DNA of 64,000 bases, taken from the NCBI RefSeq assembly GCF_016808335.1, contig NC_053146.1, positions 29,985,495 through 30,049,494 of the forward strand, read 5' to 3'. Shown here one piece after another: positions 31,553 through 43,300 of this stretch (position 1 is its first letter; the number at the start of each line of letters is the position of its first letter). The notes under the pieces were generated by a model, which was not told where the DNA came from, ran no database searches, and saw nothing but the letters and a program-made list of their open reading frames with translations. A program made the position numbers and the translations under genes. Origin of the DNA: Panicum virgatum (taxonomy: Eukaryota > Streptophyta > Magnoliopsida > Poales > Poaceae).

Positions 31553-32465
31553 ATGTCGGACATCCAGGAGCCCTTGCCGTGGGGGAAGTCCTCCGCCATC
31601 GTCGCGGTTCTGGAGCAGCTGGTCGCCGACCGGCTGCTGCCGCGGAACCCCGATCGGGGGCGCCGGCGTGGATTTCCCCGCACCCAGACGAGACCGAGCC
31701 GAAACCCCCGCAGGGCTACGTCGTAAGCTTCGTGCGCCTCCACGAACGAGGCTTCGGCGTCCCTGTCAGCAGGTTTATGCGGGCATTGTGCGATCATTAC
31801 AGAGTGGAGCTGCACAATTTCAGCCCCAATGCCATCTCGCAGGTGGCGGTCTTCGTCGCTGTCTGCGAGGGGTACCTGGGGGTAGAGGTGCATTGGGATC
31901 TTTGGATCCATCTGTTCTGCGGCGAGCTCTTCGTCGAGAGCGGGCGGGGCCAGCCGAGGCGGTTCGCGCGCGCCGGCGGCCTGACCTTCCACGTGCGCCA
32001 CTCCCAAAGGAACCTCTACATCCACAGCAAGATGACGACGAACAACGCTGGGTGGAGCCGGCGGTGGTTCTACCTTCGGAACTTCGATGGCGCGCTCCCG
32101 GCGTTCACCGGCAGGGTTCTTCGTGAGCGACCGCCGAAGTGGGATGGGGGGGTGTCGCCCCCAGCGCAGCAGGACAGACTCGAGGGCCTCACCGACGTGC
32201 TGGTGCGTCTGGCGAAGAAGGGATTGACGGCAGCGGCCGTCATCGCGAACTTCCATCGGCAGAGGGTTATCCCTCTTGTGGAAAGGGCCTGCCGATTTTC
32301 GAGCTCGCCCCCGGGAGCAAGGTTGAAGGCTCGAGGACGTCGAGCAAGCTTCTCTCCCACACCAACGCCGCCCGGAGGGCGAAGTATGCGGTGGCGGATT
32401 TCCCCCAAAATCCCGAGGATCTTTGGAGGATCAAGATGCGCCCCGAGCCGGGGTACATTTCTCTA
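31553..32465 (+). pseudogene. Antisense gene of element D, exon 1: Transposase_28-like domain
   Basis: The ATG at 31553 opens MSDIQEPLPWGKSS. The main domain follows: FVRLHERGFGVPVSRFMRAL, VELHNFSPNAISQVAVFV and CEGYLGVEVHWDLWIHLFCG. This pattern is that of the plant family called 'putative gypsy type transposon' (Transposase_28, PF04195), known from extra ORFs of Tat elements. Two 1-nt deletions shift the frame, near 31650 (before the domain) and near 32285 (a G-run after VERR/GLPIF). Allowing for them, exon 1 has 305 codons and ends at ISL before the donor A|GTAAGT. The protein's role is unknown; a nuclear or particle-associated function is only a guess. Confidence 0.65.
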
Positions 32466-32542
32466 GTAAGTTTTGGGTTTCGAATTCGTCGTGCGTCGTA
32501 TAGTCCCCTTTTCCTGACCCCACCTTCGGGCGTGTTCTGCAG

Positions 32543-33081
32543 GGGTTGAGGTGCGGTACCTCGAGACCTCCCGTCCCAGAACAGCGCCTGATCAATCGCC
32601 TCCACGCGGAGAAGATGAAGAGGCGGAAGGACGCGGCGGAGACAAAGGCCGAGAGGAAAAGGAAAAGGAAGGCGAGGCACGACAAGGCGTGCAAGCTCGC
32701 TCGCGCGGAGGGGAAACCGCAGCCCGCCACACTTGAGTCCTCGGAGGAGGACGAGGAGGAGGCCTCGGATGCCGAGGACCACGCTCTGAGGAGCGACGGG
32801 GAAGGTCGCGCGCGAGCCCCCCACCGTTCTACCTATGGGACAAAGAAGAGGGAGCGACCGTGGCGCCAGAGGAGCCGAGGGCCGCAGGGGGGGCATCCCG
32901 CTCCCCAGGTGCTGATCCATGGCGCCGAGGCTGCGGCGGGAGAGGAGTCGTCCGTGCTGGCAGCCTCGAGCCGCCGGGCCGACACGAGGGGGGCGCCGTC
33001 GGGGCAGTCTTCGAGGGACGGCTCGATGGCTCGGGCTCGAAGGAGCGCCACGAGGAAGCGGAGCATGAGTGCTCGATCTGG
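32543..33081 (+). CDS. Antisense gene of element D, exon 2: basic/acidic linker
   Basis: It follows a 77-nt intron (32466-32542, GTAAGT...TTCTGCAG) in phase 0. It encodes a Lys/Arg-rich, probably nuclear-targeting segment (KMKRRKDAAETKAERKRKRK) and then a run of acidic residues (SSEEDEEEASDAED). The exon ends with a split Gly codon (phase 2) at GG|GTAAGT. The frame is open throughout. Confidence 0.6.
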
Positions 33082-33161
33082 GTAAGTATTTTGGATTTCG
33101 TTTTTGTTGCGTATCTGGTTGGTTTCTCGATCCTGCTCAACTCGCGTCTCTTGATTTTCAG

Positions 33162-34038
33162 CCCCGGGGCCGTTCCCAAAGATGCGGTGCAGCTCGCCCC
33201 GGCCAAGGCTCTCAAGACCGGGGCGCGCAGCACGCCGCACACGGCACCGCAGCCCCAGCCTGCTGTGGATCTCGAGGCGGCGACCGCGAGGCTACGGGAG
33301 GCCCTGGCCCGAGGGGCCCGGGCGGCGCAGCAGGCTCGGGCACAAGAGGAAGGCGACGCCGGCCAGAGTGGCGCCGAAGCGGCTGCTCAAGCCTACGATG
33401 CCGAGGAGACCGGCCGGGGCGGTGCTGGTGGCGCCGCCCAGGCGGCCATCGACATTGAGGCCGGTCAGGGCGACGCGGCCCGCGCCACCCGATCGGATAC
33501 GGAAGGAGAAGCTGGCGGGGGCGAGCAGGAGTGCCCTGCCGGTGGCGCAGAGGAGGATACCCTCGTCCATGAGCCCCCGAGGGCTGAGGGCGAGGATGTC
33601 ACGGAGGAAGAGACGGCGCAAGAGGCGCCAGGGGTGGGAGGAGCTCCCATCTTGGAGACCGCCGAGGCCCGGGACGAGGGTATCGTTGCGGTAGTACCCG
33701 TGCCGACGGCGCAGGAGGGCGCGACGGCGGTGGTGGAGCTGCCAGACAGCAGCGAGGAGTACGGGGACTCGATGGACATCGACCCCGCTGCTGCGGCAAG
33801 TGCCGCCGCGCACATTGCCGAGTTCGCGTTGGTCGGCGCGGGCACGCTCGAGGCGGGGACGTCCGAGGGGGGCCATCTCGGCGCGATCGTTCCGTCCGGG
33901 GTCCCCTCGGAGTTCCTCCGCAAGGAGCAAGAGGAAGAGGAGGCCTGGAACAAGCAGATGGGCGTCGGGCGCGAAATCTTGCAGGCCCTCGACCGCGCTT
34001 ATCAGCTCCATCAGAACGCGGATTACCAGGTCAGCCAG
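33162..34038 (+). CDS. Antisense gene of element D, exon 3: Ala/Glu-rich region
   Basis: It follows an 80-nt intron (33082-33161, GTAAGT...GATTTTCAG) and completes the split Gly codon. It encodes a long low-complexity Ala/Glu/Gly region and ends EILQALDRAYQLHQNADYQ and VSQ at CAG|GTAAAT. Open throughout its 877 nt. Low-complexity, acidic linkers of this kind are usual between the domain and the coiled coil in the family. Confidence 0.6.
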
Positions 34039-34117
34039 GTAAATATTTCCCCCCGGAAATTGCTCGGATTCGGTTTTAGCTTTTACGCGTCCTCACCCAC
34101 GCCCTCCCCCTTTGCAG

Positions 34118-34655
34118 CAGCTGAGGGAAATCTCGCGCCAAAAGAGCGTCGAGATGAACCGGCTGTACTCCTAGATGAGCCGGCTCGGGCAACACAACGC
34201 CGAGCTGGTGCTCAAAAACATCTACGCCAATACAAAAATGGCCGATCTGGGGGCGCGTCAGCGGGCGCTGGAGGAGGAACTGGCGCGGGTCACCGATGAG
34301 CGGAACGCCCAGAGGGCGACAGCGGAGCAGAAGGCCCGGGAGGCCGAGGCGCAAGCTGCCGAGCTGCAGCACCTTCGGACGATGCTCGATGAAAGAGCTC
34401 GGGAGGCTGAGGCGCAGAGCGCCGAGCTGCAACGCCTCAGCGCCACTCTTGAGCAGCAGAAAACCGAGCTCCTCCACAAAGAGGTGGCCGTGGTTGCGCT
34501 CGCCGGGACCCTCCAGGAACAGGGTGTGGCCCTCGAAGAGAGGGAGGTGGCCCTCCAGAACATGGGGGCTAGCCTTAAGGAAAAAGAAGCCTCCTTGTCC
34601 TCGCTCGAGGAGGCCGCCCGTACCCAGAGGGAGGAGGCGCAAAAGAACATGGCGG
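34118..34655 (+). pseudogene. Antisense gene of element D, exon 4: coiled coil, one nonsense codon
   Basis: It follows a 79-nt intron (34039-34117, GTAAAT...TTTGCAG) in phase 0. A TAG at 34172-34174 interrupts the frame after RLYS. The rest is a long coiled coil with heptads of Glu, Ala and Leu (ALEEELARVTDERNAQRATA; EREVALQNMGASLKEKEASL). It suggests oligomerisation. The exon ends in phase 1 at GG|GTGAGT. Confidence 0.6.
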
Positions 34656-34721
34656 GTGAGTACCTTCGATTTTTCGTCGATTTGCTTTCTTTCATGGCTA
34701 ATGTCGATTTCCTTTGCTCAG

Positions 34722-35173
34722 AGCTGAGGCAAAAGGTGGCGGATGAGACCGCGGCGAAGGAAGCGGTCCACACCGCGCTCACGGCGGCAGAGATGGAGTT
34801 TGCTGAGCTGGAGCAGACCGCCGTGAGCGTGTGTCAAGAGCTCGAGGGGGAGGGCGCCGTCTCGGGCAGTTCGGTGATCAGCCGCCTGCGCGCGCTAGGC
34901 GGCCGGATTGCCGAACACGCCAAGAGTACCTTCCGCCTCGGTGTCCTGCGGGCTCTCGCCGTGGCCTCGACGCATTACCTCATGGATCTCCAGAGGGCGT
35001 CGTCGGGGTACGTCGTTCCCGATGATGCGCATGCGGACGCCGCGTCGGTCATCATGGATGAAGCTGACGCAGCCGTGGAGGAGTTCGCCACCGTCCTCGC
35101 CGAGAAGCTCGAGGCAGACATCCCTCCCATCGCTGAATTCGACGCCCCTGAAGACCCGCAGGGGGGATGGTAG
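34722..35173 (+). CDS. Antisense gene of element D, exon 5: C-terminus
   Basis: It follows a 66-nt intron (34656-34721, GTGAGT...TTTGCTCAG), which is divisible by three and open, so it could also be retained. The exon encodes the coiled-coil end and a conserved-looking helical C-terminus (LGVLRALAVASTHYLMDLQR; SGYVVPDDAHADAASV), stopping at 35171-35173. With the two exon-1 deletions allowed for, the five exons total 3321 nt, 1107 codons with the stop. The transcript converges on D's pol. Confidence 0.6.
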
Positions 35174-35717
35174 CCTGTAGGAAAGTTGGGCCTCAAAGCC
35201 CATTGTAAATAGATTAGTGTTTATCACAGTCGCGCTTTGTAATCGCATCCTATGAATATATGAAATTTTATTTCATAATTTGAATGTGTGGCCTGTCGAG
35301 GCCTCGTGTGTTCGAGCCTGTGTTTCTTTACTTTACTTCCGTGTTCTTCGTATGCGACTTAGATAAACATCTGCGAGGAAGTTCGCGTTCATAAGCAACG
35401 TAGGCGTAGGGTGGTGAGGGGGGTGCCGTATCCCAGAGGCGTAGGCGGCCCCACAACTCGGCCAGCCCCGTACCGTAGTTGCTTACGCCTCGCGTCCGTT
35501 TTTTCCAAGGATATGAGAAGCTTAGGGTCGAGACGGAAATATTTCGAAAAAACATTGGCGACTTTTGGGGGACGTTCGGGGGTTCCCCCCGTAGTAGCCC
35601 CCGAGGGAGGCTCGGCTTTGCCGAGGGTAAAGCCGAGCGTACCTCAATGTTCGTGCGCGCCCGAGCCCTCGAGGGTCGGGAAGGTTCCCAAAAAGCGATA
35701 AGTGAAGGGTGCTTCCT
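35174..35717. other. Element D segment between antisense gene and Tekay-3
   Basis: This holds the antisense gene's probable 3' UTR (AT-rich, TATGAATATATG near 35251) and, at 35594-35606, a second copy of D's 13-bp polypurine-tract motif. The TTCCT target site of Tekay-3 is at 35713-35717. No gene. Confidence 0.5.
35594..35606 (-). other. Second polypurine-tract motif in element D
   Basis: The minus strand reads CCTCGGGGGCTAC, identical to the tract at 28922-28934. With Tekay-3 removed it lies roughly 170 bp downstream of pol, so the two copies bracket the antisense gene block. Confidence 0.6.
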
Positions 35718-37727
35718 TGTAACACCCTAATTTAAATTTCAGCATTTAATGATAAATTTAATTGGCTTTATTTAAATTTCTAAGGTTTATTGTGATTAGT
35801 TGGCATTAAATCTAATTGTTCCTTAAATAATTAAAATCCATCTTAGGTTTAAATCCTTGTTGTTGCATTCATGCTGGAGCATCTTTTCTTTTGATTGTGT
35901 GGTTAGGTTTTGAATTCAAATTTATTTGAATTCAAGTAGTGGAGTTTGGTTAGAATTTAGAAAGGAAAAGGAATAGAAAAGGAAAGAGATTAGAAAAGGG
36001 ACCCAAACCCCTAAACCCACACCCAGGGAGCCCTCTACTCAACCCAAAACCCAGTCCAACAACCCTGGCCCAACCCAGCACCTCAAACCGTCCGGTCCAC
36101 CCTTCCACCGGCCCAGCTCGGCCCAGCAAGCGCCCACGCATGCCCCCGCTCGCCTCGCGCCCACGAAGCGCAACGCCCCATTCCGTTCCCACCCGCACGC
36201 CAGCGCGCAGCACTCTCCCCCTCGGCCTCCCTGCAACCCGGGCCCGCACTCCAGTCTCCCCACACGAGCACGCCCCGCAGACCGCTGCGCGGCCCACGCG
36301 CCAGAGACCCAACCCCGAGCCGCACCTCGCGTTTTCTTCCCCCGAGCCGCTGCAACCCGGCCCCAACTACCAGCCTGCCCAACACCCGCGTCCCTCCCTG
36401 CGCCGCTGACCAGCGGGGCCCGCTTGTCGGCCCCGTCTTCTCCACCTCAATCGCGCCGTTGCAACAGAGTGCCGCTGACCTCGCCGTGATCCCCGCAGCC
36501 TCCATCCCGAGCCCGGACCCCGAGATCCCCAGCCCTGCCCCTTTTAACCACCGCGCCGCACCCCCTGCATCTCTCATCCCGCTAGCACCGCCCCACGAAC
36601 CCTAGCCGCCGCGCCGCTCACCCCCGCCGCGCCGCGCCTCTGCTCCGCCGCGGCCGCAACGCCCCGCTACCCCGGAACCCCGGCCGACCAGCGCGCCGGC
36701 TCCGCCTCGACCTCCGGAGTTTCCCCGAGCCCGCTGCCCTGCTCTGGCCTCTGCAGCGGCCCTTCCTCCGCGAGCTCCGAAGCGAGCCGCCGCCCGACGT
36801 CGCCGCCATCCTCCCCTGCACATCATCACCGCTCGTTCTCGAGCCTCGGTGAGCACCCCGTTCCCTTCAGTTTCCTTTTGCGTTCGATTTCGTGGCCCGT
36901 AGCACAGTCCCGCCCGCACAACACCGCTCGCCGGCGACCACCACCACCCAGCTCCGCCCGGCGCCATGGCGAACCCCGCAAAACCCCTCCCCGAACCCGG
37001 GAAACCTCCCCAGTGGATCACGCATGATGCGTGGAGTCCAACCGACCCAAGAACGGGTCGATTTGACCCCCGGACGGCTAGATTTGGCCAAGTCCGGTGA
37101 GTTTCCCGCCGCGCCGCCGCGGAACAGAGCCGCCGGCGACCTACCGCCGCCGCTCGCGCGCCCAAACGCCCTGATCCGTCCGATCGATGCCCAGCGGTCA
37201 CGATTAGAACCCGAGCCCAGCAGATCTGAGCCGCCGGATCGAGATTCAGCGGATCAGATCTAAACATACCCCTTCGCGCTGCTACTTTTGCTAAAGAGCC
37301 CCTTAGCTTTTCGAGATTCAACCCGCGGTCCATCATAAGTCAAAACTAATTACGGTTTGGACCTGTTTTATTCACTTAAGCCCCTGACCTTCCTGGTTTT
37401 AGCACCCGCCGTCCAGAGCCATCAGTTTTGCTTGTTAGCCCTTAGATTTAATGGTTATTTATGTTTAGGCCCTCAGTTTTTGCAGAAAACCCCCTGGAAC
37501 CTTAGATTTCTTGCAGTTTAGTCCCTGAACCTTGTTTTTGGCCTAGATTATGCGTTTTAGCTCTGTTTTAGGCATTCTTTATGTCCACGCGATCGTTGTA
37601 ATGCGTAGAATGGTTTTAGACTAGTTTAGTGTGCTGTTTTTATGTATTGATGTATTGTTTCTTAGTTTTTGCTAGTGTTTGCTTGTATGCTTATTGTTGT
37701 GCCTTGTTTTGGCCATGTGTTCGTGAG

Positions 37728-37820
37728 TAGACGTTGATCCATCTGAGGAGCCCCAGTACCAGTACCCGGAGCAGCCGTCTTCCGAGCACTTTGAGCAGCA
37801 GCAGGAGCAGTATGAGGAAG
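37728..37820 (+). CDS. LTR-borne split ORF, exon 2 (Tekay-3 5' LTR copy)
   Basis: 93 nt, open, and ending at G|GCAAGT. Changes from Tekay-1 are in-frame replacements (for example Q to P in YQYPEQ, Q to H in EHFEQQ) with no indel. Intron 37821-38870 is 1050 nt. Together with exon 3 this is, with the Tekay-1 5' LTR copy, one of only two complete Tekay copies that stay open across both exons. Confidence 0.42.
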
Positions 37821-38870
37821 GCAAGTATAACATGAACAACCTATCACTTTTAAATACATTTTCATACTGCATTTTAATACTGTATGCCTATAAGGATTTC
37901 CTAGCCACTTTATATCCTTTATATATATCCTTTGGGTTGCATTTTGGTTAGTTGTGCTAGGTTGCTGCGCTATAACACATTCTAGTCCTTTTTAATTAAT
38001 TTGATTAATGGTTTACTTGAACTTAATTCTGAGAGTGGCCCTCTGTGTGGATGAGTGGCTCACGTCTCGTTAAAAGATGGTTTTTATAGAAACATGGTTT
38101 AGGGGGCCAGCACGGTGTTTAGTGCTTGGTTGGCCACTCTCCATAAGGACCGGTTCATAGAGCGACAACCTGGGACAACAGCGCTACCACAAGGCTAGAA
38201 TGGGATAGACTTGGCTTACTAATTAGGTCTTTTTGGTTTGGAGTAACTTACCTGCGGGGCTAGAGTAGCAAGCTTCTATGGTCCCTGCTCCTCCGGCTTG
38301 GTCTGTGCTTGGATTGCGCTCCTGTGCTTGTACCCTCGGATGTGGGCCCCATCGTCGCTGACCTATCTCTCGCGGTTACGCCTTACCAACGAGATTCTTT
38401 GTAACGGCCTCGTAGTGAGTCGCTAGTCATCTCACCTAAGGAAGTGTGATGAACAACTGGCGTAGCTCACGACTTGTGGGTAAAGATGTGCAACCTCTGC
38501 AGAGTGTAAAACTGGTATACTAGCCGTGCTCACGGTTATGAGCGGCCCAGATCCTCCTTTTGATTAGTGGAGTTATCTCCTTCCGACGAGGGAGGTGCTT
38601 CTCGGGGTTACCTTGGTGGCTTGGTTTTGGTTTGGATCTCAGTAGTAACATGGTTAATCTTGATTAATTACTATGTAACTGGGTTAATGGTAATTCATCA
38701 ACTCGTAGTAAATAGCTTTAATAAAATCTTGCCAACACTTAAAAGCAAATGCAGTTGAGTCAGCCAACCTTAGAGCCTCATAGTTTGTGTTATACTTGTT
38801 GAGTACAAGTTGTGTACTCAACCTTGCCTCTTCTCTACTTTTTCCTCTTGGCTACGCTACTGCTGCTCAG

Positions 38871-38926
38871 TTCCTGCCGACACGAGGGAGTTCGTCCAGC
38901 GCTACCAGGACTACGAGGACTTCTAG
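38871..38926 (+). CDS. LTR-borne split ORF, exon 3 (Tekay-3 5' LTR copy)
   Basis: 56 nt after TGCTGCTCAG, ending REFVQRYQDYEDF and TAG at 38924-38926. The one difference from Tekay-1 is Ser to Thr before REF. Confidence 0.42.
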
Positions 38927-39187
38927 GTGTTCGTCTCCCAGTCGACGTCCCTGTGGCGCCCTGCTTCAGCTTCGGAGAGCTTTTATCGTATCTTGTACTT
39001 CGCTTCCACTGTATCAGACATTTTTGTCATTATTGTAATAAATAATATTCGTATTCGCTTTATTATATCTTTTTACGTGATATGTGCTTTTATATACTGT
39101 TCATTCTGTTGTATATACGTGTGACTTGATCCTGGCATGTATATGATTGCTCGGTTTATGTTCTTTTATAAACCGGGTGTTACAGAG

Positions 39188-39200
39188 TGGTATCAGAGCC
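39188..39200 (+). other. Primer-binding site of Tekay-3
   Basis: TGGTATCAGAGCC, 4 nt after the LTR (initiator methionine tRNA type). Confidence 0.9.
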
Positions 39201-39756
39201 GTATCGACTGTAGGACGAAGCCTAGATAGAACTGGTCGAGTTTTAGGACTTCTTCTCTCCAATCCTTGCCTGCTGAAACTATTTTACTATTATACCCCTT
39301 GACTTCTATGACTTTTTACCCGTCTTGCCTTGATTTTTCTCTCTGAAGAATAGTTTTCGTAGATTTTGGCCTGAATCAGTCATCTGACCACCATGAGTAT
39401 TAGCTAGGTGACCCTTTTATAATAATACGATAGCACGTTCTGCGACGTGTTGTGTTAGTCGAGTCTTTTGTTAAACTCGGCTAAGTTGTGAAAATTGTCT
39501 GCTTGTTATTCTGCTACATGTTTGATTTGGATTTTTGAATGATTGTATAGCTTAGTAGTTTAAATTTGTTTAAAGAAAATCACCCAGATGTTAAAGTTAA
39601 CTAATTAATAAAATGAGTTAGATCGTTGGGGGTAAAACAGTCCACTCTATCCTGTTTACTTTATCATGGCTGAGTCTTTTTCCGCAAAGAGTTATCATAT
39701 CCATCTGAATTTATTCCTACAATATCCTTACTCGTGAAATCTTTTGTTCAAATCAG
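39201..39756 (+). other. Untranslated leader of Tekay-3
   Basis: AT-rich, closely similar to 5255-5811, without a coding frame. It ends in ATCAG directly before the gag ATG. Confidence 0.45.
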
Positions 39757-40269
39757 ATGGTGAACACCAGGAGCACCGGTTCCGGTTCTGGCCAGCAGCA
39801 GGGTCAGAACAACCAGGGTACCGGGATCCCGATGCCGCCGCCTTTGACTCCGGAGCAGTACTTCCAGCTCCAGATGCAGATGATGGCCACCCTGAACAAC
39901 ACTGTTCAGGCTCTTCAGCAGGCTCACACTCAGCCCCCGCCTCCTCCTCCGCCGCAGCCTCGCGACAGGCGTGCAGAGTTCCTGAGGGGTCACCCGCCGA
40001 CGTTCTCTCACACGTCCGACCCTCTTCAGGCTGACGACTGGCTCCGTGCAGTGGAGCGTCAGCTGGACATCGCCCAGTGCGATGATCGGGAGCGAGTTCT
40101 GTACGCAGCAGGACAGCTGCGAGGGGCAGCTTTGGACTGGTGGGAGTCCCACCCAGTTCACGACCGCGGGACTCTCACTTGGCTCCAGTTCAGGGAGCGG
40201 TTCCGCAGCCACAACGTCCCCGCGGGCGTTATGAAGATGAAGCAGAAGGAGTTCCTTGCACTGAAGCAG
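39757..40269 (+). CDS. gag: Gag, exon 1 (Tekay-3)
   Basis: ATG at 39757 gives MVNTRSTGSGSGQQQ and 171 codons ending LALKQ. The core (DPLQADDWLRAVERQLDI, GAALDWWESHPV) matches Tekay-1 with a few replacements and an N-terminal length difference. Splicing to 40380 keeps the frame; otherwise the frame stops 14 codons after the donor. Confidence 0.87.
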
Positions 40270-40379
40270 GTAATCTTAAGTATAATCATTCAGCGTTTTC
40301 TTTTGAGCTAATGCCCCTTGTTCTATCCTTATGAATCTTGAGTTAATCTTCCGATATCTATATGTCTTTGTGAATTCAG
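40270..40379 (+). other. Predicted 110-nt phase-0 intron inside gag (Tekay-3)
   Basis: Same CAG|GTAATC donor and TTTGTGAATTCAG acceptor and the same 110-nt length as in Tekay-1, with a handful of base differences inside. Two separately inserted elements sharing it argues for a functional intron of the family, not a chance defect. Confidence 0.78.
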
Positions 40380-43300
40380 GGGACTATGTCGGTCACGGAG
40401 TATCGTGATCGCTTTCTTCAGCTGGCACGCTACGCCCCTGCCGATGTTGCGGATGACCGCAAGAAGCAGGAGCACTTCATGGAGGGTCTTGAGGACTACC
40501 TCCAGTACGCGCTGCTCAACCTCCGCTTCGACGACTTCAACCATCTGGTTGACAGCGCGCTCAACACTGAGCGCAAGCACCTGGAGATGGAGGACAAGAA
40601 GAGGAAGGTTGTCCCCGTTGCTTCCGGCAGCAACACTCGTCCACGCCTCCAGCCGCCCCAGCAGTACCAGCAGCAGTACCGGCCTCCTCAGCAGTACCAG
40701 CAGAGGCCACCGCAGCAATACCCGCCTCGACAGCAGCAGGCAGGTCAGGGCCAGAGGTTACCGGCACCTCCGGCTCGTACTGCTCTACCAGCTCCACCGG
40801 CACCGCAGGCTCCACGTCCGGCAGTTCCTACCGGACAGCAGGCTCAGGGACCTCCTCGCACCTGCTTTCACTGCGGCCAGCCGGGGCACTACGCCAACGC
40901 TTGCCCCCGGAAGGCGCAGGCGGGACAGCAGGGGCGCCCAGCTCAGCCCAGGGCGCCACTTCAGGGCAGAGTGAACCACGTGACGGCCGAGTCAGCGGCC
41001 GAGGCTCCCAACGTGGTTATTGGTACGTTCATGGTTAATTCATATCCAGCTACAGTGCTTTTTGATACTGGTGCTACGCATTCCTTCATTACTCAGTCTT
41101 TTGTCGAGCATCATGGTATTCATACTAGCACATTAAAGAGGTGCCTGTTAGTATCTTCACCGGGAGGACAGTTGAGGTCTCACACTTACTGCCCGAGAGT
41201 CAGTGTTTCTTTGAGGGGAGTAGAGTTCTGTACTGATCTGATGGTGCTAGACACCAAGGGCATTGATGTCATTCTGGGAATGGAGACTCTGGCCAAATGG
41301 GGAGTTCGGATAGATTGTGCTCAGAGGACAGTCTTGCTATCAGCTTCCAGTGGCCAAGAGGTTGTTATCAGTGCAGTAGAGACTTCGGGATTTCTTCATC
41401 AGATGGAGGCTAGACCCACGGACGGTATTCGCGTGGTGTCTGAATTCCCGGATGTCTTTCCGGATGATCTGCCAGGTATGTCGCCTGAACGCGCCATTGA
41501 GTTTTGTATTGATCTCTTGCCTGGCACAGCTCCTATTGCAAAGCGGCCCTACCGTATGGCACCTATAGAGCATGAAGAAGTCAAGAAGACTATTGATGAG
41601 TTGCTAGCCAAGGGCTATATCCGTCGCAGCTTCTCTCCTTGGGCTTTTCCGTTGTTGCTGGTAGATAAGAAGGATGGCTCGAAGAGGATGTGTGTGGATT
41701 ATCGGGAGCTGAATGCAGTTACTATCAAGAACAAGCATCCACTGCCCCGTATTGAGGATCTCTTTGATTTGCTTCGAGGTGCTCATATATTCTCGAAGAT
41801 TGATCTTCGTTCGGGATATTTTCAGCTGAAGATCCGTCCTGGGGATATTCCGAAGACGGCATTCACCTGCAAGTACGGGCTATATGAGTATACGGTCATG
41901 TCCTTCGGCTTGACTAATGCCCCGGCTTACTTCATGCATCTGATGAACATGGTTTTCATGGATTATCTGGATGTCTTCGTGGTGATTTTCATTGATGATA
42001 TTCTGATCTTCTCCAAGATAGAAGAAGAGCATGAGGAGCATCTGAGACTCGTATTGCAGAGATTGAGAGAGCATCAGTTGTATGCCAAGTTCAGCAAGTG
42101 CGAGTTCTGGATTGACGAGGTTCCATTCCTCGGTCATGTTATCTCTCAGGGAGGCATTGCTGTTGATCCGAGCAAGGTGAAGGATGTGCTAGAGTGGGAG
42201 ATACCGCAGACAGTAAAGGAAGTCAGGTCTTTCTTGGGCTTAGCCGGATATTATCGGAGGTTCATTGAGAATTTCTCCAAGATCGCGAAGCCTTTGACTT
42301 CTTTGCTGGAGAAAAATGTGGCTTTCGTATGGACTGATGAGCGTCAGAGGGCCTTTGATGAGCTGAAAAAGAGGTTGACTACGGCGCCAGTCCTGACTCT
42401 GCCAGACCAGATGAAGAGGTTCACGGTGTATTGTGATGCTTCGAAGGATGGTCTTGGGTGTGTTCTGATGCAGGAGGGCAGAGTGATAGCTTATGCTTCA
42501 TGGCAGTTACGTCGGCATGAGCTGAACTATCCTACTCATGATCTTGAGTTAGCCGCAGTTGTGCATGCTCTGAAGATTTGGAGGCATTACTTGTATGGGC
42601 AGCGGTGTGATATCTACACTAATCACAAGAGCCTCAAGTACATTTTCACGCAGAATGAGCTGAACATGCGGCAGAGAAGATGGCTAGAGTTAGTCAAGGA
42701 CTATGACCTGGAGATTCACTATCATCCGGGCAAGGCCAATGTTGTAGCAGATGCTTTGAGCAGAAGGAGTTATGTCAACATGGCCGTGGCTTTCCAGATG
42801 CCTCCAGAGTTATGCGAGGAGTTCGAGCAGTTGAGTCTGGGCTTCTTGCATCATTCCTCCAGTGCAGCATTTGAGGCAGTACCGACTCTAGAGTCAGAGA
42901 TCAGGCAGCATCAGAAAGATGATGAGAAGCTGCAGGAGATTCGTGAGTTGCTCAAGAAGGGCAAGGCTCCTCATTTCAGAGAAGATGATCAGGGTACCTT
43001 GTGGTACAAGAACCGGATCTGTGTGCCAGATGTGAAGGATCTTCGGAAGTTGATTCTGAGTGAGGCCCATGATACAGCTTATTCTATTCACCCGGGCAGC
43101 ACGAAGATGTATTATGATCTGAAGGAACGTTTCTGGTGGTATGGGATGAAGCGTTCAGTGGCAGAGTACGTGGCTATTTGTGACACCTGTCAGCGTGTCA
43201 AGGCTGAGCATCAGAGGCCAGCAGGTCTGTTACAGCCTTTGAAGATTCCAGAGTGGAAATGGGAGGAGATCACTATGGACTTCATCGTTGGATTGCCTCG

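Larger units (their letters stand above)
35718..39184 (+). repeat. 5' LTR of Tekay-3 (3467 bp)
   Basis: It runs TGTAACACCC to GGGTGTTACA. It contains a TTTTAA core-promoter-like motif (36542-36547), the leader GAACCCTAGCCGCC near 36595, a donor-like CTCG|GTGAGC near 36850, and the split-frame exons at 37728-37820 and 38871-38926. The leader differs strongly from Tekay-1; the 3' half is well conserved. Confidence 0.9.

Noticed and set aside
34258..34782. Long minus-strand frame opposite antisense exon 4
   Set aside because: It mirrors the coiled-coil exon (Glu/Leu heptads give Ser/Ala shadows) and shows no Tat gag or pol motif.
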